Positions 63,055 to 64,000 of a stretch of DNA of 64,000 bases are shown here, one piece after another. The notes under the pieces were generated by a model that worked only from the letters and a program-made list of their open reading frames with translations, was not told the DNA's origin and made no database searches. Position 1 is the first letter of the stretch. Every line of letters begins with the position of its first letter. The stretch is from Trichoplusia ni (lineage: Eukaryota > Arthropoda > Insecta > Lepidoptera > Noctuidae): positions 18,414,001-18,478,000 of the forward strand of contig NC_039478.1 in the NCBI RefSeq assembly GCF_003590095.1. Direction: 5' to 3'. The position numbers and the translations under genes are program-made.

Positions 63055-64000
63055 CAATTTTATATTTGCGGTTTGGCAAGAACATTATGTATGGATTTTG
63101 ACTGCATTGTTAACTTTGTTCGTTGTTTAAGTACCTATTCAATTGGATGAATACATACATAGAATAGAAAAGAATAATATAAATGTAATACACAGACTAT
63201 CATTAATACAAATTAATACATAAAATTCATAATTCATTAAATTAATAAAGCTAAAACTCCATTGTATTGCGATAAATATTGTATGCGCGCTCGATAGATG
63301 GCGTTGTACGTGTCTGAATCGCGCTATGGTTTCGTTACAAAGCGCAGTCTAAGTAGTACTTCAGAATAATTCGATAATTTTCATTTGTTAGCGCCACCTG
63401 TCTATGAAAAACCATTTCGAAACTAAAAAATATTGTAGTGATAATTGATATTCGGAGAACTTTACGTGTTATTTAGTTTAGTTTAGCTATAGTTTGTAAG
63501 TTAGTAGATATATATATGCATATATATATAAGTTTAAGCTTGTTTACATTAGAAGTAACGAAGTCTCAGAGAAGAAACAAAAGAGATAGAGATAGAGAAT
63601 GGGTTCTAAGCAAAGTAGTAGCTGAAGTCCTAGAAATTATGACACCTAAAAAAAAGAAAGAAATACACTTACAAAAAATAAATGAGATCCCACCAAAAAC
63701 ATTAAATGTAAAAAAATGCCAAGTCTCTCGATGCAGTCTTTCCATCGTAAAAAGTTTTGAGATCTCATAGAAGCCAAGTCCTATTCAAAATATTTTGTAG
63801 TTATAAATCAACATTTAGTAATTGTATCAATAGTTTTCTTTATATTATAATTATAGTGACTTGGCAATGAGCACAAATTAAAAGCTGCTTGATGCCTGGA
63901 ATTATGTGCAAATGTTACTGACGAGACCAGTGATCAGATTATTTGTTATGTGTGAATCATGATGGTCACTACCGACTACATGCTCCAATACAATAATTAA

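Larger units (their letters stand above)
51302..64000. other. DHX38: Probable 5' intron of DHX38, continuing past the window
   Basis: The exon at 51122-51301 begins with a good acceptor (CTTCATCAG before GTGGTG) but no upstream DHX38 exon is present. I looked on the minus strand for the DEAH-box exon and found none. The interval holds only repeats (listed separately) and small unrecognised frames. If the gene is intact, this intron exceeds 12.7 kb. Confidence 0.6.

Noticed and set aside
1..64000. CRISPR array, operon or bacterial insertion
   Set aside because: No direct-repeat/spacer structure, no Shine-Dalgarno-led gene series; all supported genes are eukaryotic and three of four have introns.

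Overview
This window reads as nuclear DNA of a moth or butterfly (Lepidoptera), most likely a noctuid-type moth. The DNA is AT-rich. The genes have spliceosomal GT..AG introns. The spaces between them hold repeat types typical of lepidopteran genomes: Helitron-like elements with the 'CTAGCTGTTGCCCGCGAC' end, tRNA-derived SINEs and many short TIR elements. The species is an inference from these repeats and was not tested.

Layout. Bases 1 to about 22,080 hold no gene I can prove: AT-rich sequence with MITEs, SINE/LINE tails, one GC-rich stretch that could be a non-coding first exon (about 7,130-7,395) and one possible alternative first coding exon (17,025-17,159). From 22,201 to 25,196 (+) is a three-exon sugar transporter of the facilitated trehalose transporter (Tret1-like) group, with a 3' UTR to about 26,540. 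From 29,707 to 31,515 (-) is an intronless mucolipin (TRPML) channel gene. From 32,482 to 37,076 (+) is an eight-exon AUP1 homologue. From 40,548 to 51,301 (-) are the last ten exons of a DEAH-box splicing helicase, PRP16/DHX38; its 5' half lies beyond the window, behind an intron of more than 12.7 kb that fills 51,302-64,000.

TRPML and AUP1 are head-to-head and share a promoter interval of about 970 bp. AUP1 and DHX38 converge, separated by a 3.5 kb spacer with a 40-bp tandem repeat and two related MITEs. The four genes are not an operon and share no pathway. They act in sugar uptake at the membrane, lysosomal cation release, ER/lipid-droplet protein quality control and pre-mRNA splicing.

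I did not find a new multi-gene system. The observations most worth checking are: (1) a 1-kb sequence present twice (60,924-61,928 and 62,053-63,054) whose copies differ essentially only by indels, with the losses concentrated in the inner part, suggesting poorly polished or falsely duplicated assembly; (2) an AUP1 whose acyltransferase catalytic His is replaced by Tyr and whose FPEG motif is altered; (3) a 40-bp, three-unit palindromic repeat just after the AUP1 stop; (4) an apparent excess of perfect TGACGTCA sites; and (5) a phase-compatible alternative first exon for the transporter.
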